Assembly: GCF_024723825.1 (NCBI RefSeq)
Contig: NZ_JANQBQ010000001.1
Location: forward strand, 3,224,001 to 3,288,000
DNA: 64,000 nucleotides
Direction of reading: 5' to 3'
Source of the DNA: Romboutsia lituseburensis
GTDB lineage: Bacteria; Bacillota; Clostridia; Peptostreptococcales; Peptostreptococcaceae
Positions 8,137 to 17,439 of this stretch are shown piece after piece. The position numbers were made by a program, and so were the translations under genes. Each line of letters begins with the position of its first letter. The stretch's first letter is position 1. The notes under the pieces are model-generated. The model did no database searches. It saw only the letters and a program-made list of their open reading frames with translations, and was not told where the DNA came from.

Positions 8137-8853
8137 ATGAAACAAAAAAAAACACGTCAGGGGATAATTCAAGCATTTAATGCTGCAATAGAAGGTATTT
8201 TATACACTTTTAAATCAGAAAGAAATATGAAAATACATTATTGTGTAGCAGTTATAGTGCTTTTAGCAAGTTTATTTTTTATAGATAATAGACTTGAAAT
8301 GATAATGCTAATATTTTCGATAAGTTTAGTTGTAATATCTGAGATGTTTAATACTGCTATAGAAAAAACAATAGATATGGTAACCGATACTTATCATCCT
8401 TTGGCTAAAATAGCAAAAGATGTTGCAGCAGGAGGAGTACTAATAGCAACTTTAAACTCAGTTGCTGTAGGATATCTTATATTTTATAATAAATTAACTA
8501 CTATATCTGATTCATTAATATATACAATTAGACAATCTCAGTTGCATGTAACTTTAATTTGTATAGTATTAGTTCTTATAGCTGTAGTTGTAGTAAAAGC
8601 ACTAACATCTACGGGAACGCCCCTAAAAGGAGGTATGCCTAGTGGTCATGCAGCATTAGCATTTGCAATGGCTACGTTAGTAACGCTTATAGAAGCTGGA
8701 CTTACAGTATCAACGTTATCTTATTTAATGGCAGTACTTGTAGCTCAAAGTAGGATAGAAGGTAAAATACATACGTTTTGGGAAACTGTAGCTGGAGCTA
8801 TTTTAGGAGTTTTAATAGGACTTTTAGTATATCAACTTAAAATAGTTGGATAA
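8137..8853 (+). CDS. dgkA: Undecaprenol/diacylglycerol kinase fused to a PAP2-like phosphatase domain
   Basis: 238 residues in two domains. Residues 1-120 are a DgkA-type kinase (FKSERNMKIH, catalytic SEMFNTAIE with E69 and N72, then KIAKDVAAGGV). Residues 130-238 are a PAP2-like membrane domain with motif 2 PSGH (168-171) and motif 3 SR at 205-206 plus H212. PAP2 motif 1 is degenerate. In Gram-positive bacteria the kinase recycles undecaprenol to its phosphate, and the fused phosphatase would act on lipid pyrophosphates. Five or six membrane segments are present. The fusion is seen in clostridia in place of separate genes. Confidence 0.85.
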   Translation: MKQKKTRQGIIQAFNAAIEGILYTFKSERNMKIHYCVAVIVLLASLFFIDNRLEMIMLIFSISLVVISEMFNTAIEKTIDMVTDTYHPLAKIAKDVAAGGVLIATLNSVAVGYLIFYNKLTTISDSLIYTIRQSQLHVTLICIVLVLIAVVVVKALTSTGTPLKGGMPSGHAALAFAMATLVTLIEAGLTVSTLSYLMAVLVAQSRIEGKIHTFWETVAGAILGVLIGLLVYQLKIVG

Positions 8854-8900
8854 TAAATCAAAAACTTAAGGGGATGTGAATTAATTAGCAGACCTTATAT

Positions 8901-8931
8901 AAAAAAGAAGTCTGCAAGACTTCTTTTTTAT
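8901..8931 (+). terminator. Terminator after dgkA
   Basis: Stem AAAAAAGAAGTC/GACTTCTTTTTT with a 5-nt loop, directly followed by T-rich DNA; ends the yqfC-dgkA transcript. Confidence 0.85.
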
Positions 8932-9041
8932 GTTATAATGTAAGGTACTAAATAAAGGTAACAAGAAAATGAGAAAATAAGAATATTTATTATATATTTA
9001 TTATAATATAACTTATATAAAAAAATAGGAGGCACATTATA

Positions 9042-9452
9042 ATGGATAATAAACAATTATTAAAGATAGCTGAAGATGCAAGAAAATATTCTCACTCACC
9101 GTACTCAAACTTTAAAGTAGGAGCAGCCCTGTTAACTAAAAGTGGAAAAGTTTATACAGGATGTAACGTTGAATGTGCATCTTTTGGTGGGACCAATTGT
9201 GCTGAAAGAACTGCTATTTTTAAGGCTATATCAGAAGGTGATAATGATATAGACAAAATAGCAATAGCAAGTGATAATTCAGAAAAGAATGAACCGACAT
9301 ATCCATGTGGTATATGCAGACAGGTGATTTTAGAATTTGGAATAGATATAAAGATAGTAACAGGATATTCTGAAGGTGATATATATGAATGCACAATAAA
9401 AGATTTAGTACCTAATTATTTTGCAGGTAGTGATTTTAGAGAAATTAAATAA
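9042..9452 (+). CDS. cdd: Cytidine deaminase
   Basis: 136 residues. The zinc site is complete: C53-A-E55 (CAERTAIF) and PC89-xx-C92 (PCGICRQ), with the substrate loop SPYSNFKVGAAL. It deaminates cytidine and deoxycytidine in pyrimidine salvage. The length is that of the homotetrameric class. AGGAGG lies ahead of ATG 9042. It is followed at 33 nt by era, the usual Firmicute order. Confidence 0.95.
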   Translation: MDNKQLLKIAEDARKYSHSPYSNFKVGAALLTKSGKVYTGCNVECASFGGTNCAERTAIFKAISEGDNDIDKIAIASDNSEKNEPTYPCGICRQVILEFGIDIKIVTGYSEGDIYECTIKDLVPNYFAGSDFREIK

Positions 9453-9485
9453 CGAAAGATTATAATATAGAGGAGAAATGACAAA

Positions 9486-10376
9486 ATGTTTAAATCAGGA
9501 TTTGTTAGTATAGTAGGTAGACCAAATGTAGGGAAATCTACTCTTATGAATAATGTAGTTGGAGAAAAGATAGCAATAATGAGTGATAAACCTCAAACAA
9601 CAAGAAATACAATACAAGCGGTACATACAGATGAAGAGTGCCAAGTTGTATTTTTAGATACACCAGGAATACATAAACCAAAGAATAAATTAGGTGAGTT
9701 TATGGTTAAGTCAGCTACTGATGCATTTAAAAATGTAGATGTAGTGTTATATGTAGTTGATGAGTCTAAAAAGATAGGGCCTGGAGATAGAATGATAATA
9801 GAAGATCTTAGAAGTATAAAAACTCCAGTAATATTAGTTATAAACAAAATGGACCAAATTGAAGAACAAGACTTATTTGATTTAATGAAAATGTATCATG
9901 CTGAAGGTGTATTTAAAGAGATAGTACCAATATCAGCGTTAAAAGGAAGAAATGTTAAGGAACTTTTAAAAGTAGTTCAAAAGTATCTAGAAGAAGGTCC
10001 TAAATACTTCCCAGAATATATGATAACAGATCAACCAGAAAGAGTTTTAGTATCAGAACTAATAAGAGAAAAAGTGCTACATTATGTACATGATGAAATT
10101 CCTCATGGAGTTGCTGTTGAAATAGAAAAAATGAAATCTAGAAAAGATAAAGAAATAGTTGATATATCAGCTGTTATATATTGTGAAAGAGACTCTCATA
10201 AGGGTATAATAATAGGTAAGAATGGAAGAAAGTTAAAAGGTATAGGAAAATCAGCTAGAGAAGATATAGAATTACTTTTAGGGTCTCAAGCGAATCTTCA
10301 GTTATGGGTTAAAGTAAAAGAGAACTGGAGAAACCTACAAAATTATGTAAGTAATTTTGGATATACTGAAAAATAA
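9486..10376 (+). CDS. era: GTPase Era
   Basis: 296 residues. The N-terminal GTPase has G1 GRPNVGKST (11-19), G3 DTPG (58-61) and G4 NKMD (120-123). The C-terminal KH domain carries the GIIIGKNGRKLKGIG RNA-binding loop. It binds the 3' end of 16S rRNA during 30S assembly. It is 12 nt from mgtE and in an operon with cdd. The length and all motifs are typical. Confidence 0.96.
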   Translation: MFKSGFVSIVGRPNVGKSTLMNNVVGEKIAIMSDKPQTTRNTIQAVHTDEECQVVFLDTPGIHKPKNKLGEFMVKSATDAFKNVDVVLYVVDESKKIGPGDRMIIEDLRSIKTPVILVINKMDQIEEQDLFDLMKMYHAEGVFKEIVPISALKGRNVKELLKVVQKYLEEGPKYFPEYMITDQPERVLVSELIREKVLHYVHDEIPHGVAVEIEKMKSRKDKEIVDISAVIYCERDSHKGIIIGKNGRKLKGIGKSAREDIELLLGSQANLQLWVKVKENWRNLQNYVSNFGYTEK

Positions 10377-10387
10377 AGGTGGATTAT

Positions 10388-11767
10388 ATGGATAGGAAAC
10401 AAGATGCTTCCCAGGATTTATTAAGTGAAGTCAAGATATTAATAGAAAACAACAAAATATTAGAGTTAAGAGAATTACTTGAAGAATATCATATAATAGA
10501 TATTTTCGATATTATGGAGCATCTAGATGAGGATATGAAAATAAAATTATTTGAAGTCCTACCTCTAGATATGGCTGCTTCGATATTAGAAGAAAGTGAT
10601 GTAGATTTTTTTAGCACTATATTATCCAAAATAGATATAGATCATCGAAGAAACATATTAGAATTAATGTCTCTGGATGATATGGCAGATATACTAAGTC
10701 AGCTACAAGAAGATGAGAGAGAAGAAATAATGGAGCTTCTAAGTCAAGAAGATGCTGATGATGTAAAAGAATTATTAATATATGAAGAAGAATCTACAGG
10801 TGGAATTATGACCACTGGGTATATAGAAATAAATAAAGATATGACAGCTAAGCAGGCTATAAAGCATATGAGAGAAAATGCTCAAGATGCAGAAACCATA
10901 TACTATATATATGTAGTTGATAATGATGAAAGATTAGTGGGTGTATTATCACTAAGAGAATTAATAACTGCACGAGATGCTAGTATAGTTGAAGACTTAA
11001 TGAGTGAAAATATTATTTCTGTTTATGTAGATGAAGATAGAGAAGAAGCTGTAAGGCTGGTATCAAAATATAATTTAATAGCAATACCTGTTATAGATAG
11101 ACAACAAAAGTTAAAAGGAATAATAACAGTAGATGATATAATTGATGTAATGGAAGAAGAAGCAAGTGAAGATATGTATAAGTTTGCAGGTACATCAGAG
11201 CAAGAAAGGGAGTTCGTTGAAAAAGTAAATCCAACTCCTAAAGAGCAAATATTTTCTTCTGTTAGAGCTAGAATTCCATGGCTTGCTATAACTTTAATAG
11301 GAGGATTAATATCAAGTTTAATACTTTCTAATTTAGATTTTGTAATGAATCCTACTTATAGATCTTTAGTATTTTTTATACCGGTTGTCATAGGCATGGG
11401 TGGAAATATAGGAACTCAATCATCAGTCTTAACTGTAATGGCGCTTTCTAATAAAGATTTAGAGTTTAGCAATGTTATAAGAGAAGGTATTGTAGGTCTT
11501 ATTACGGGTGTAATATGTTCAATTCTTGTAGGAATTGCAACTTATATATTTATAAATGATATAAATATAGTTTTGATTGTATCAATATCTTTATTTATAA
11601 ATATGATATTAGGAGCAATGATAGGTGCGTTTATGCCTGTTTTATTCAAAAAATTAGATGTAGATCCATCTATAATATCAGCTCCTGTTATAGCTACAGC
11701 CCTTGATATTACAGGGATAGCTATATATATATTTATTACTACTATATTATTGTCAAAAATTGTCTAA
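10388..11767 (+). CDS. mgtE: Magnesium transporter MgtE
   Basis: 459 residues. An N-terminal superhelical domain (about 10-130) is followed by paired CBS domains (about 135-255), a connecting helix and five C-terminal membrane segments, including the conserved PVVIGMGGNIGTQSS pore region. It is a homodimeric Mg2+ channel gated by cytosolic Mg2+ at the CBS domains. ATG 10388 is preferred over GTG 10379 because AAAGGTGG is correctly spaced before it. It ends at a terminator that also holds the yqzL ribosome-binding site. Confidence 0.93.
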   Translation: MDRKQDASQDLLSEVKILIENNKILELRELLEEYHIIDIFDIMEHLDEDMKIKLFEVLPLDMAASILEESDVDFFSTILSKIDIDHRRNILELMSLDDMADILSQLQEDEREEIMELLSQEDADDVKELLIYEEESTGGIMTTGYIEINKDMTAKQAIKHMRENAQDAETIYYIYVVDNDERLVGVLSLRELITARDASIVEDLMSENIISVYVDEDREEAVRLVSKYNLIAIPVIDRQQKLKGIITVDDIIDVMEEEASEDMYKFAGTSEQEREFVEKVNPTPKEQIFSSVRARIPWLAITLIGGLISSLILSNLDFVMNPTYRSLVFFIPVVIGMGGNIGTQSSVLTVMALSNKDLEFSNVIREGIVGLITGVICSILVGIATYIFINDINIVLIVSISLFINMILGAMIGAFMPVLFKKLDVDPSIISAPVIATALDITGIAIYIFITTILLSKIV

Positions 11768-11785
11768 TAACTTCATGTATTATTT

Positions 11786-11836
11786 ACCCTCTTCTTACTA
11801 AAAATATAATTATAACCGTAAGAAGGGGGTTTTTTA
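11786..11836 (+). terminator. Terminator after mgtE, overlapping the yqzL ribosome-binding site
   Basis: Stem of about 12 bp between 11786-11797 (ACCCTCTTCTTA) and 11818-11830 with a 20-nt AT loop, followed by TTTTTT. The 3' arm AGAAGGGGG is also the only Shine-Dalgarno site for yqzL at 11840. Confidence 0.75.
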
Positions 11837-11839
11837 AAA

Positions 11840-11995
11840 ATGAACAATTTATGTTGGGAAGTTTTTAAAAAGACGGGTAGTATAGAAGCCTATCTGTATT
11901 TACAGGATTGTAAAAGTTTACATCAAGAAAATGAAGATATGAGGGAGATAGAAACAGACTATGATAATATTGAATACCCAGGGGATAGTACTTAA
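11840..11995 (+). CDS. yqzL: YqzL-like small protein
   Basis: 51 residues beginning [20 protein letters not shown], a clear match to the pattern of YqzL (short protein, W at position 6, FxxTGS, YL), which is encoded just upstream of recO in Bacillus and clostridia. Its function is unknown. The tail is acidic ([14 protein letters not shown]). The start is supported by AAGGGGG 9 nt upstream. The last 35 nt overlap the start of recO in another frame, implying translational coupling. Confidence 0.8.
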   Translation: MNNLCWEVFKKTGSIEAYLYLQDCKSLHQENEDMREIETDYDNIEYPGDST

Positions 11996-12734
11996 AGCTG
12001 TAAGGTACGAAGAAAATGATGTAATATTAACTTTGTTTACAAGAAAGCTTGGTAAGGTTGCTGCATTAGCAAAAGGTGCGAAAAAAAATAAAAGTTCTTT
12101 GCTTTCATCTTCGCAGCTTTTTTCTTATTCAAATTACACCCTTAAAAAGCAAGGAAGCATGTACAGGGTAAGCCAAAGTGATATTATAAAAAGCTTTTAT
12201 GATATTTCTTATGATATAGAAGCTTTTTCGTACGCAACTTATATTACAAAACTAGTGGAAGGATCCACTCTTGAAAATCAAACTAACAATAGGCTATTTA
12301 TACTACTTGCCCAAACTCTACACTTGTATACACAGACAGATGTAGATAAAAAATATATAACTAGAGCATTTGAATTAAAATTCTTAGACTATATAGGATT
12401 TAAGCCGGTAGTAAATAGATGTTGTGGATGTGGAACTAAGAATTTAGGCAAACCTACTTTTAATGTGTATGAAGGTGGAACATTGTGCAAAATATGTAGT
12501 GAAAATAGTGAAAATAACTTAGATATTGATATAACAACTTTGAAACTAATGGAATATATATTAAGTAATGATATATTACAGTGCAGCAAGGCAAAAGTTT
12601 CAAAGTATATAACTTATGAGTTAGGAAAAATATTAAAACAATATCTAAATATTTATGTTGACAATGTGAATTTAAAATCATTAAACTTATTACAAAGCAT
12701 ACAAAATAATAAGGGAGTTGATAAGGGTGAGTAG
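11961..12734 (+). CDS. recO: DNA repair protein RecO
   Basis: 257 residues. The N-terminal OB fold starts [27 protein letters not shown], and a helical C-terminal domain carries a zinc site (C154, C155, C157, then C176 and C179). It mediates RecA loading with RecR in recombinational repair. The start lies inside yqzL, and the end overlaps the next gene by 8 nt. Length is standard. Confidence 0.93.
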   Translation: MIILNTQGIVLKAVRYEENDVILTLFTRKLGKVAALAKGAKKNKSSLLSSSQLFSYSNYTLKKQGSMYRVSQSDIIKSFYDISYDIEAFSYATYITKLVEGSTLENQTNNRLFILLAQTLHLYTQTDVDKKYITRAFELKFLDYIGFKPVVNRCCGCGTKNLGKPTFNVYEGGTLCKICSENSENNLDIDITTLKLMEYILSNDILQCSKAKVSKYITYELGKILKQYLNIYVDNVNLKSLNLLQSIQNNKGVDKGE

Positions 12735-13332
12735 CAATATAACTATAGAAAAGTTAGATGCAGTTACAGAAAGAGTTCCAAATGCAACTTATGCAGATGC
12801 TAAAAAGGCTCTTCTAGAATGTAATGGAGATGTAATAGAAGCTGTAATTTTACTAGAATCTCAAAAAGGATTTGGAGGTAAAACGAAACAAGCTAAAAAA
12901 ACAGTAGAGCAAGTATTTTCTAAGGATAATGAAGATCTTAAAGACTTAAAGGTTCAAGTTAAAGAGCTTTTAAAGAAAAGTAGCGTAATAAGAGTTATAG
13001 TTGAAAAAAATGGAAAAGTTGTAATGAATATACCTTTAACAGTAGGTGTTGTTGGTTTAGCACTAGGTCCATTAGTTACTTTAGTTGGTTTATCAGCGGC
13101 AGTTATAGGAAAATACAACATAATGATCCAAAATGAAGAGGATGGATCAATCGTCGATTTAGGTGAATTAAATGAAGAAAAGCTTAATATGCTAAAGCAA
13201 ATGTTAACTAATACAGCAAAAGAAGTTAAAGATGTTGTAGTGGATAACAAAAAGGACGATAAAGATATAACTGATGAACTTATGAAAGAAGATGAAAGTA
13301 TAACTATAAATCTAGATAAAAAAGATGAGTAG
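12727..13332 (+). CDS. UBA-like plus DUF4342 domain protein
   Basis: 201 residues. Residues 1-45 form a UBA/TS-N-like three-helix domain ([26 protein letters not shown]). Residues about 75-145 are DUF4342 ([24 protein letters not shown]), including a hydrophobic stretch. An acidic Asp/Lys-rich tail follows. The function is unknown; the gene commonly follows recO or accompanies translation genes in clostridia. GTG 12727 is chosen over TTG 12718 because AAGGGAG (12711-12717) is 9 nt away. It overlaps the recO stop. Confidence 0.8.
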   Translation: MSSNITIEKLDAVTERVPNATYADAKKALLECNGDVIEAVILLESQKGFGGKTKQAKKTVEQVFSKDNEDLKDLKVQVKELLKKSSVIRVIVEKNGKVVMNIPLTVGVVGLALGPLVTLVGLSAAVIGKYNIMIQNEEDGSIVDLGELNEEKLNMLKQMLTNTAKEVKDVVVDNKKDDKDITDELMKEDESITINLDKKDE

Positions 13333-13355
13333 AATGTCAGGATTTAGCATTCACA

Positions 13356-13384
13356 TTGACAAAAATTAAAGAATTTGATATTCT
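13356..13384 (+). promoter_or_regulatory. Sigma-A-like promoter before glyQ
   Basis: TTGACA (13356-13361), 17-nt spacer, TATTCT (13379-13384). It lies just upstream of the terminator at 13407-13436, so its transcripts meet that hairpin before reaching glyQ. Confidence 0.6.
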
Positions 13385-13406
13385 AAAAGTTAGAAAAGAA
13401 CTGATA

Positions 13407-13436
13407 AAAGGCCTTTCGTAGAAACGAAAGGCTTTT
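13407..13436 (+). terminator. Terminator between the DUF4342 gene and glyQ
   Basis: Perfect stem GCCTTTCGT/ACGAAAGGC (13411-13419 with 13424-13432), AGAA loop, T5 tail. It may end the era-recO transcript or act as an attenuator for the promoter at 13356. Confidence 0.85.
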
Positions 13437-13485
13437 TCAAATAATAAACGATAAACTAAGTCGTAAGCTTATAGGAGGTACTCTC

Positions 13486-14361
13486 ATGAATTTTCAAAAT
13501 ATGATACTAACATTGCAAAATTACTGGGCTAAGCAAGGATGTATCATGATGCAACCTTATGATGTAGAAAAAGGTGCAGGAACAATGAATCCAAACACTC
13601 TTTTAAGATCGTTAGGTCCAGAACCTTGGAAAGTATGCTACGTAGAACCATCTAGAAGGCCAGCAGATGGTAGATATGGTGAGAATCCAAATAGATTATA
13701 TCAACATCATCAATTCCAAGTTATATTAAAACCGTCACCAGATAATATACAAGAGCTATATTTAGAAAGTTTAAAGCAAATCGGTATAGATCCAAAAGAA
13801 CATGATATAAGATTTGTCGAAGATAACTGGGAATCTACAACAGTTGGTGCTTGGGGACTTGGATGGGAAGTATGGTTAGATGGAATGGAAATTACTCAAT
13901 TTACATATTTCCAACAAGTTGGAGGTATCGAGTGTGAACTTGAAACTGGAGAAATAACATATGGACTTGAAAGACTTGCTATGTACATACAAGAAGTTGA
14001 CAGTGTTTATGACTTAATGTGGAATGATGAATTAACTTATGGCGATGTATTTAAGCAAGCTGAATATGAAAACTCTGTATATGCATTTGAAGCATGTGAT
14101 GCAGATATGTTATTTAATTTATTTGATACATACGAAAAAGAAGCTACTAAACTTATAGAAAGAAATCTAGTAATACCAGCATATGATTATGTTTTAAAAT
14201 GTTCTCATACATTTAACACTTTAGATGCGAGAGGTGCTGTAGGAGTAAGTCAAAGAGCATCATTTATAGGTAGAGTAAGAACTATGGCAAGAAATGTTTC
14301 TTCTGCTTATGTTAAACAAAGAGAAGAAATGGGATTCCCACTTATAAAGGAGGGTAAATAA
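13486..14361 (+). CDS. glyQ: Glycyl-tRNA synthetase alpha subunit
   Basis: 291 residues, bacterial alpha2beta2-type class II catalytic subunit. It begins [18 protein letters not shown] and contains [31 protein letters not shown] and HHQFQV, all highly conserved. It activates glycine and, with GlyS, charges tRNA-Gly in the cytosol. No T-box-like leader fits in the 150-bp upstream gap. AGGAGG precedes the ATG. It is 2 nt from glyS. Confidence 0.97.
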   Translation: MNFQNMILTLQNYWAKQGCIMMQPYDVEKGAGTMNPNTLLRSLGPEPWKVCYVEPSRRPADGRYGENPNRLYQHHQFQVILKPSPDNIQELYLESLKQIGIDPKEHDIRFVEDNWESTTVGAWGLGWEVWLDGMEITQFTYFQQVGGIECELETGEITYGLERLAMYIQEVDSVYDLMWNDELTYGDVFKQAEYENSVYAFEACDADMLFNLFDTYEKEATKLIERNLVIPAYDYVLKCSHTFNTLDARGAVGVSQRASFIGRVRTMARNVSSAYVKQREEMGFPLIKEGK

Positions 14362-14363
14362 TA

Positions 14364-16430
14364 ATGAATAATTATCTTTTATTTGAAGTTGGAGTTGAAG
14401 AACTACCATCAAGATTCGTTGAGTCTACTTTAGGACAAATAAAAAGTAACTTAACTAAATTATTTAAAGAAAATAGAATAAACTTTAATGATATAAAAAC
14501 TTATGGAACTCCAAGAAGATTAACTTTTGTAGTTGAAGGTATAAGTGATAAACAAAGTGATTTAGAAGAAGAAGTTAAAGGTCCTTCTAAAAAAATTGCA
14601 ATAGATGCAGAAGGAAACTTTACAAAACCAGCACTTGGATTTATGAAAAGTAAAGGTCTTAAAGAAGAAGATGTAGTATTTAAGACTGTTGGAAAAGATG
14701 AATACATATTCGGAACTATAAGACAAGCAGGTTGTGATACATCAAAAGTACTAAAAACAATACTACCAGAAGCTGTTAAGTCTGTAGTATTCCCTAAAGC
14801 AATGCGTTGGGGTGGGAAAAATATGAAATTTGCTAGACCTATAAGATGGATGGTAATATTATTAAATGATAATGTACTTGAAGTAGACTTAGAAGGCATA
14901 GTTTCATCGAATGTTACTAAAGGACATAGATTCTTAGGACAAAGTGAGTTTGAAGTAACTTCACTTGAAGACTATTTTGCTAAATTAGAAGAAAATTATG
15001 TAATTTTAGATCAAGTGAAAAGAAAAGAAATAATTAAAAACCAATGTATAGAAGTAGCAAAATCATTAGGTGGAGAAATTGAATTTGATGAAGATTTATT
15101 AGAAGAAGTAACTCATCTAGTAGAATATCCAACAGCATTCTATGGAGAATTTGATGCAGATTATGCTAAGCTTCCAAAAGAAGTTGTAACTACACCAATG
15201 CAACAACATCAAAGATATTTCCCTGTTCTTAAAGATGGTAAGTTATTACCAAACTTTATAGCAGTTAGAAATGGTGATGATTACAAGATAGAGAATGTTA
15301 AAAAAGGTAATGAAAAAGTTTTAGAAGCTAGACTTGCAGATGCACTATTTTTCTATAAAGAAGATACTAAAAAGAGCTTAGAAAGCTATATAGAAAAATT
15401 AAAGAGTGTAGTATTCCAAGCTAAGTTAGGTACAGTTTACGATAAAACTTTAAGAATAGAAAAACTAAGTACAGATATACTTAATTTATTAGGTTTATCT
15501 AATGAAAATGAAGATACAAAGAGAGCTGCAAAACTTTGTAAAGCTGACTTAGTTACAGGAATGGTATTTGAATTTACAGAACTTCAAGGGGTAATGGGAA
15601 GAGAGTATGCAAAAGTTAGTGGTGAAAATGAATCAGTAAGTGAAGCTATATTTGAGCATTACTTACCTAGATTTGCAGGAGATATACTTCCAAAAACAAA
15701 TCCAGGTATAGCTTTATCTATAGCAGATAAATTAGATTCAATAGCAGGATTCTTTGCAATAGGCATACAACCAACTGGATCACAAGACCCTTATGCATTA
15801 AGACGTCAAGCGTTAGGTATAATTAATATAATAATGGATAGCAAAATAGATGTGAGCTTAAAATCATTAATAGAATTAGCATTAGAAAATTATACTAACA
15901 TAGAATTCAACAAAGAAGAAGTTACAGCACAGATGATGGAATTCTTCAAAGAAAGAATTAAAAACTTATTCAGAGAATTAGGAATAAGATATGATGTTAT
16001 AGATGCAGTATTAAGTTCTAATATAGACGATATATCTGATATGAATTTAAGAGCTATAGAACTTAACAACTGGTTACAAAAAGATGAATTGGTAGAAATG
16101 CTAACAGCATTTAATAGAGTATCTACTTTAGCTCAAAAAGCTATTTCTAGTGATGTATCTGAAAGTTTATTAAAAGAAGATGCTGAAGTTAAGTTATACA
16201 ATGAATTTAAAGTTATCAAAGAGAAAGTAAATGAACTACTGAATGAAAAAAAATACAGCGAGTCTCTAGATTGTTTTGCATCACTTAGACCATCAATCGA
16301 CGCTATGTTTGATAGTGTTATGGTAATGGATAAGGATGAAGCTATAAAGAATAATAGATTAGGATTACTTAAACAGATATATGATACAATGTTAAGTATA
16401 TGCGATTTATCTAAGATAGTTTATAAATAA
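14364..16430 (+). CDS. glyS: Glycyl-tRNA synthetase beta subunit
   Basis: 688 residues, the tRNA-binding subunit. N-terminal LLFEVGVEELPSRFVES, B3/B4-like region, HD-like domain (around GVMGREYAKVSGE) and C-terminal anticodon-binding domain ending LLKQIYDTMLSICDLSKIV. It is normal in length and tightly coupled to glyQ. A hairpin at 16436 ends the pair. Confidence 0.96.
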   Translation: MNNYLLFEVGVEELPSRFVESTLGQIKSNLTKLFKENRINFNDIKTYGTPRRLTFVVEGISDKQSDLEEEVKGPSKKIAIDAEGNFTKPALGFMKSKGLKEEDVVFKTVGKDEYIFGTIRQAGCDTSKVLKTILPEAVKSVVFPKAMRWGGKNMKFARPIRWMVILLNDNVLEVDLEGIVSSNVTKGHRFLGQSEFEVTSLEDYFAKLEENYVILDQVKRKEIIKNQCIEVAKSLGGEIEFDEDLLEEVTHLVEYPTAFYGEFDADYAKLPKEVVTTPMQQHQRYFPVLKDGKLLPNFIAVRNGDDYKIENVKKGNEKVLEARLADALFFYKEDTKKSLESYIEKLKSVVFQAKLGTVYDKTLRIEKLSTDILNLLGLSNENEDTKRAAKLCKADLVTGMVFEFTELQGVMGREYAKVSGENESVSEAIFEHYLPRFAGDILPKTNPGIALSIADKLDSIAGFFAIGIQPTGSQDPYALRRQALGIINIIMDSKIDVSLKSLIELALENYTNIEFNKEEVTAQMMEFFKERIKNLFRELGIRYDVIDAVLSSNIDDISDMNLRAIELNNWLQKDELVEMLTAFNRVSTLAQKAISSDVSESLLKEDAEVKLYNEFKVIKEKVNELLNEKKYSESLDCFASLRPSIDAMFDSVMVMDKDEAIKNNRLGLLKQIYDTMLSICDLSKIVYK

Positions 16431-16435
16431 TATAG

Positions 16436-16475
16436 ATGAGGCTAAAGGGGATTAACCTTTAGCCTTATTATCGTT
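16436..16475 (+). terminator. Terminator after glyS
   Basis: Stem AGGCTAAAGG/CCTTTAGCCT with a short loop followed by TTATTATCGTTTTT; the T-tract is interrupted, so strength is uncertain. Confidence 0.7.
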
Positions 16476-16790
16476 TTTAAATATAAATAAGATATATAGG
16501 TTTGTGTAAGTATATAAATTAGGTAAAAGTATGATAAAAATTACACAAATTAGATTTAAAATTGGTTAATATAAGCAATAATATATTATAATAGAATGTA
16601 TAATAAACAATTTAGCTACATTATTTAATAAATAAACCCCATTAATTAAGTTAAAAAACTAAATAGTGTACACTTAAAAATAAAAAGTATATAAAAAATA
16701 GAACAAAAACATTTACATGTGCATATAAATGGATATATAATATACTATATAAGGTGCAAGTGATAAATAGTATAGCACAAATGAAAGAAG
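16476..16790 (+). promoter_or_regulatory. Leader/promoter region of the ccpN-like operon
   Basis: 315 bp of very AT-rich DNA with no gene. It contains a promoter: TTTACA (16712-16717), 18-nt spacer, TATAAT (16736-16741), giving a short 5' UTR of about 45 nt. The remainder shows no recognisable riboswitch or ORF. Confidence 0.55.
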
Positions 16791-17429
16791 GTGAGTATTA
16801 TTCAACTTAATCAAAGACAATTAAAAATTATTGATATTGTAAAAGCTAATGAGCCTATAACAAGTGAAAGTATTGCTGCTCATTTAAATGTAACTCGTGC
16901 AACATTAAGATCTGATTTGGCTATATTAACTATGACAGGAATTCTAGACGCAAGACCGAAAGTTGGATATTTTTACTCTGGAGTTAGCGAAATTAATTTA
17001 ATGAGCAACAAAATAAAAGATAAAAAAGTTGAAGATATAATGAGTATGCCTATACAAGTAAAAAAAGATATGAGCATATATGAAGTTATAGTAACAATGT
17101 TTTTAGCCGATGTAGGAAGCATCTTTATAATAGATGAGGATGAGTTTCTATGTGGAATCGTATCTAGGAAAGATTTATTAAAAGCTACAATAGGAGGGGC
17201 AGATATTAATAAAATGCCTATAGGAATGATAATGACTAGAATGCCTAATGTAGTAACTATAACTAAGGATGAAGACATCGTATTAGCAGCTAAAAAAATA
17301 ATAGAGCATGAAGTAGATTCTATACCTGTAATTGAATATGATAAGAATGACAAAACACAAGCTAAGGCTGTAGGTAGAATGTCTAAAACTAACATAACTA
17401 AGTTATTTTTAGAGTTGACTGACAATTAA
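16791..17429 (+). CDS. ccpN: CcpN-like HTH regulator with two CBS domains
   Basis: 212 residues. A DeoR/HTH_11-type winged helix at about 6-60 (RQLKIIDIVKANEPITSESIAAHLNV) is followed by CBS repeats at about 79-135 and 142-205 (VEDIMSMPIQV, IGMIMTRMPNVV). CcpN represses gluconeogenic genes in Bacillus and senses nucleotides through CBS. It is located with the PPDK regulator and ppdK, so it probably controls pyruvate/PEP interconversion. The start is uncertain: GTG 16791 is itself part of the only good SD-like sequence, and an ATT at 16800 is better spaced. Confidence 0.85.
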   Translation: MSIIQLNQRQLKIIDIVKANEPITSESIAAHLNVTRATLRSDLAILTMTGILDARPKVGYFYSGVSEINLMSNKIKDKKVEDIMSMPIQVKKDMSIYEVIVTMFLADVGSIFIIDEDEFLCGIVSRKDLLKATIGGADINKMPIGMIMTRMPNVVTITKDEDIVLAAKKIIEHEVDSIPVIEYDKNDKTQAKAVGRMSKTNITKLFLELTDN

Positions 17430-17439
17430 GGAGGAATAT

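Noticed and set aside
13333-13485. T-box riboswitch upstream of glyQS
   Set aside because: The gap is too short and no T-box core or specifier stem is visible; only a simple terminator is present.
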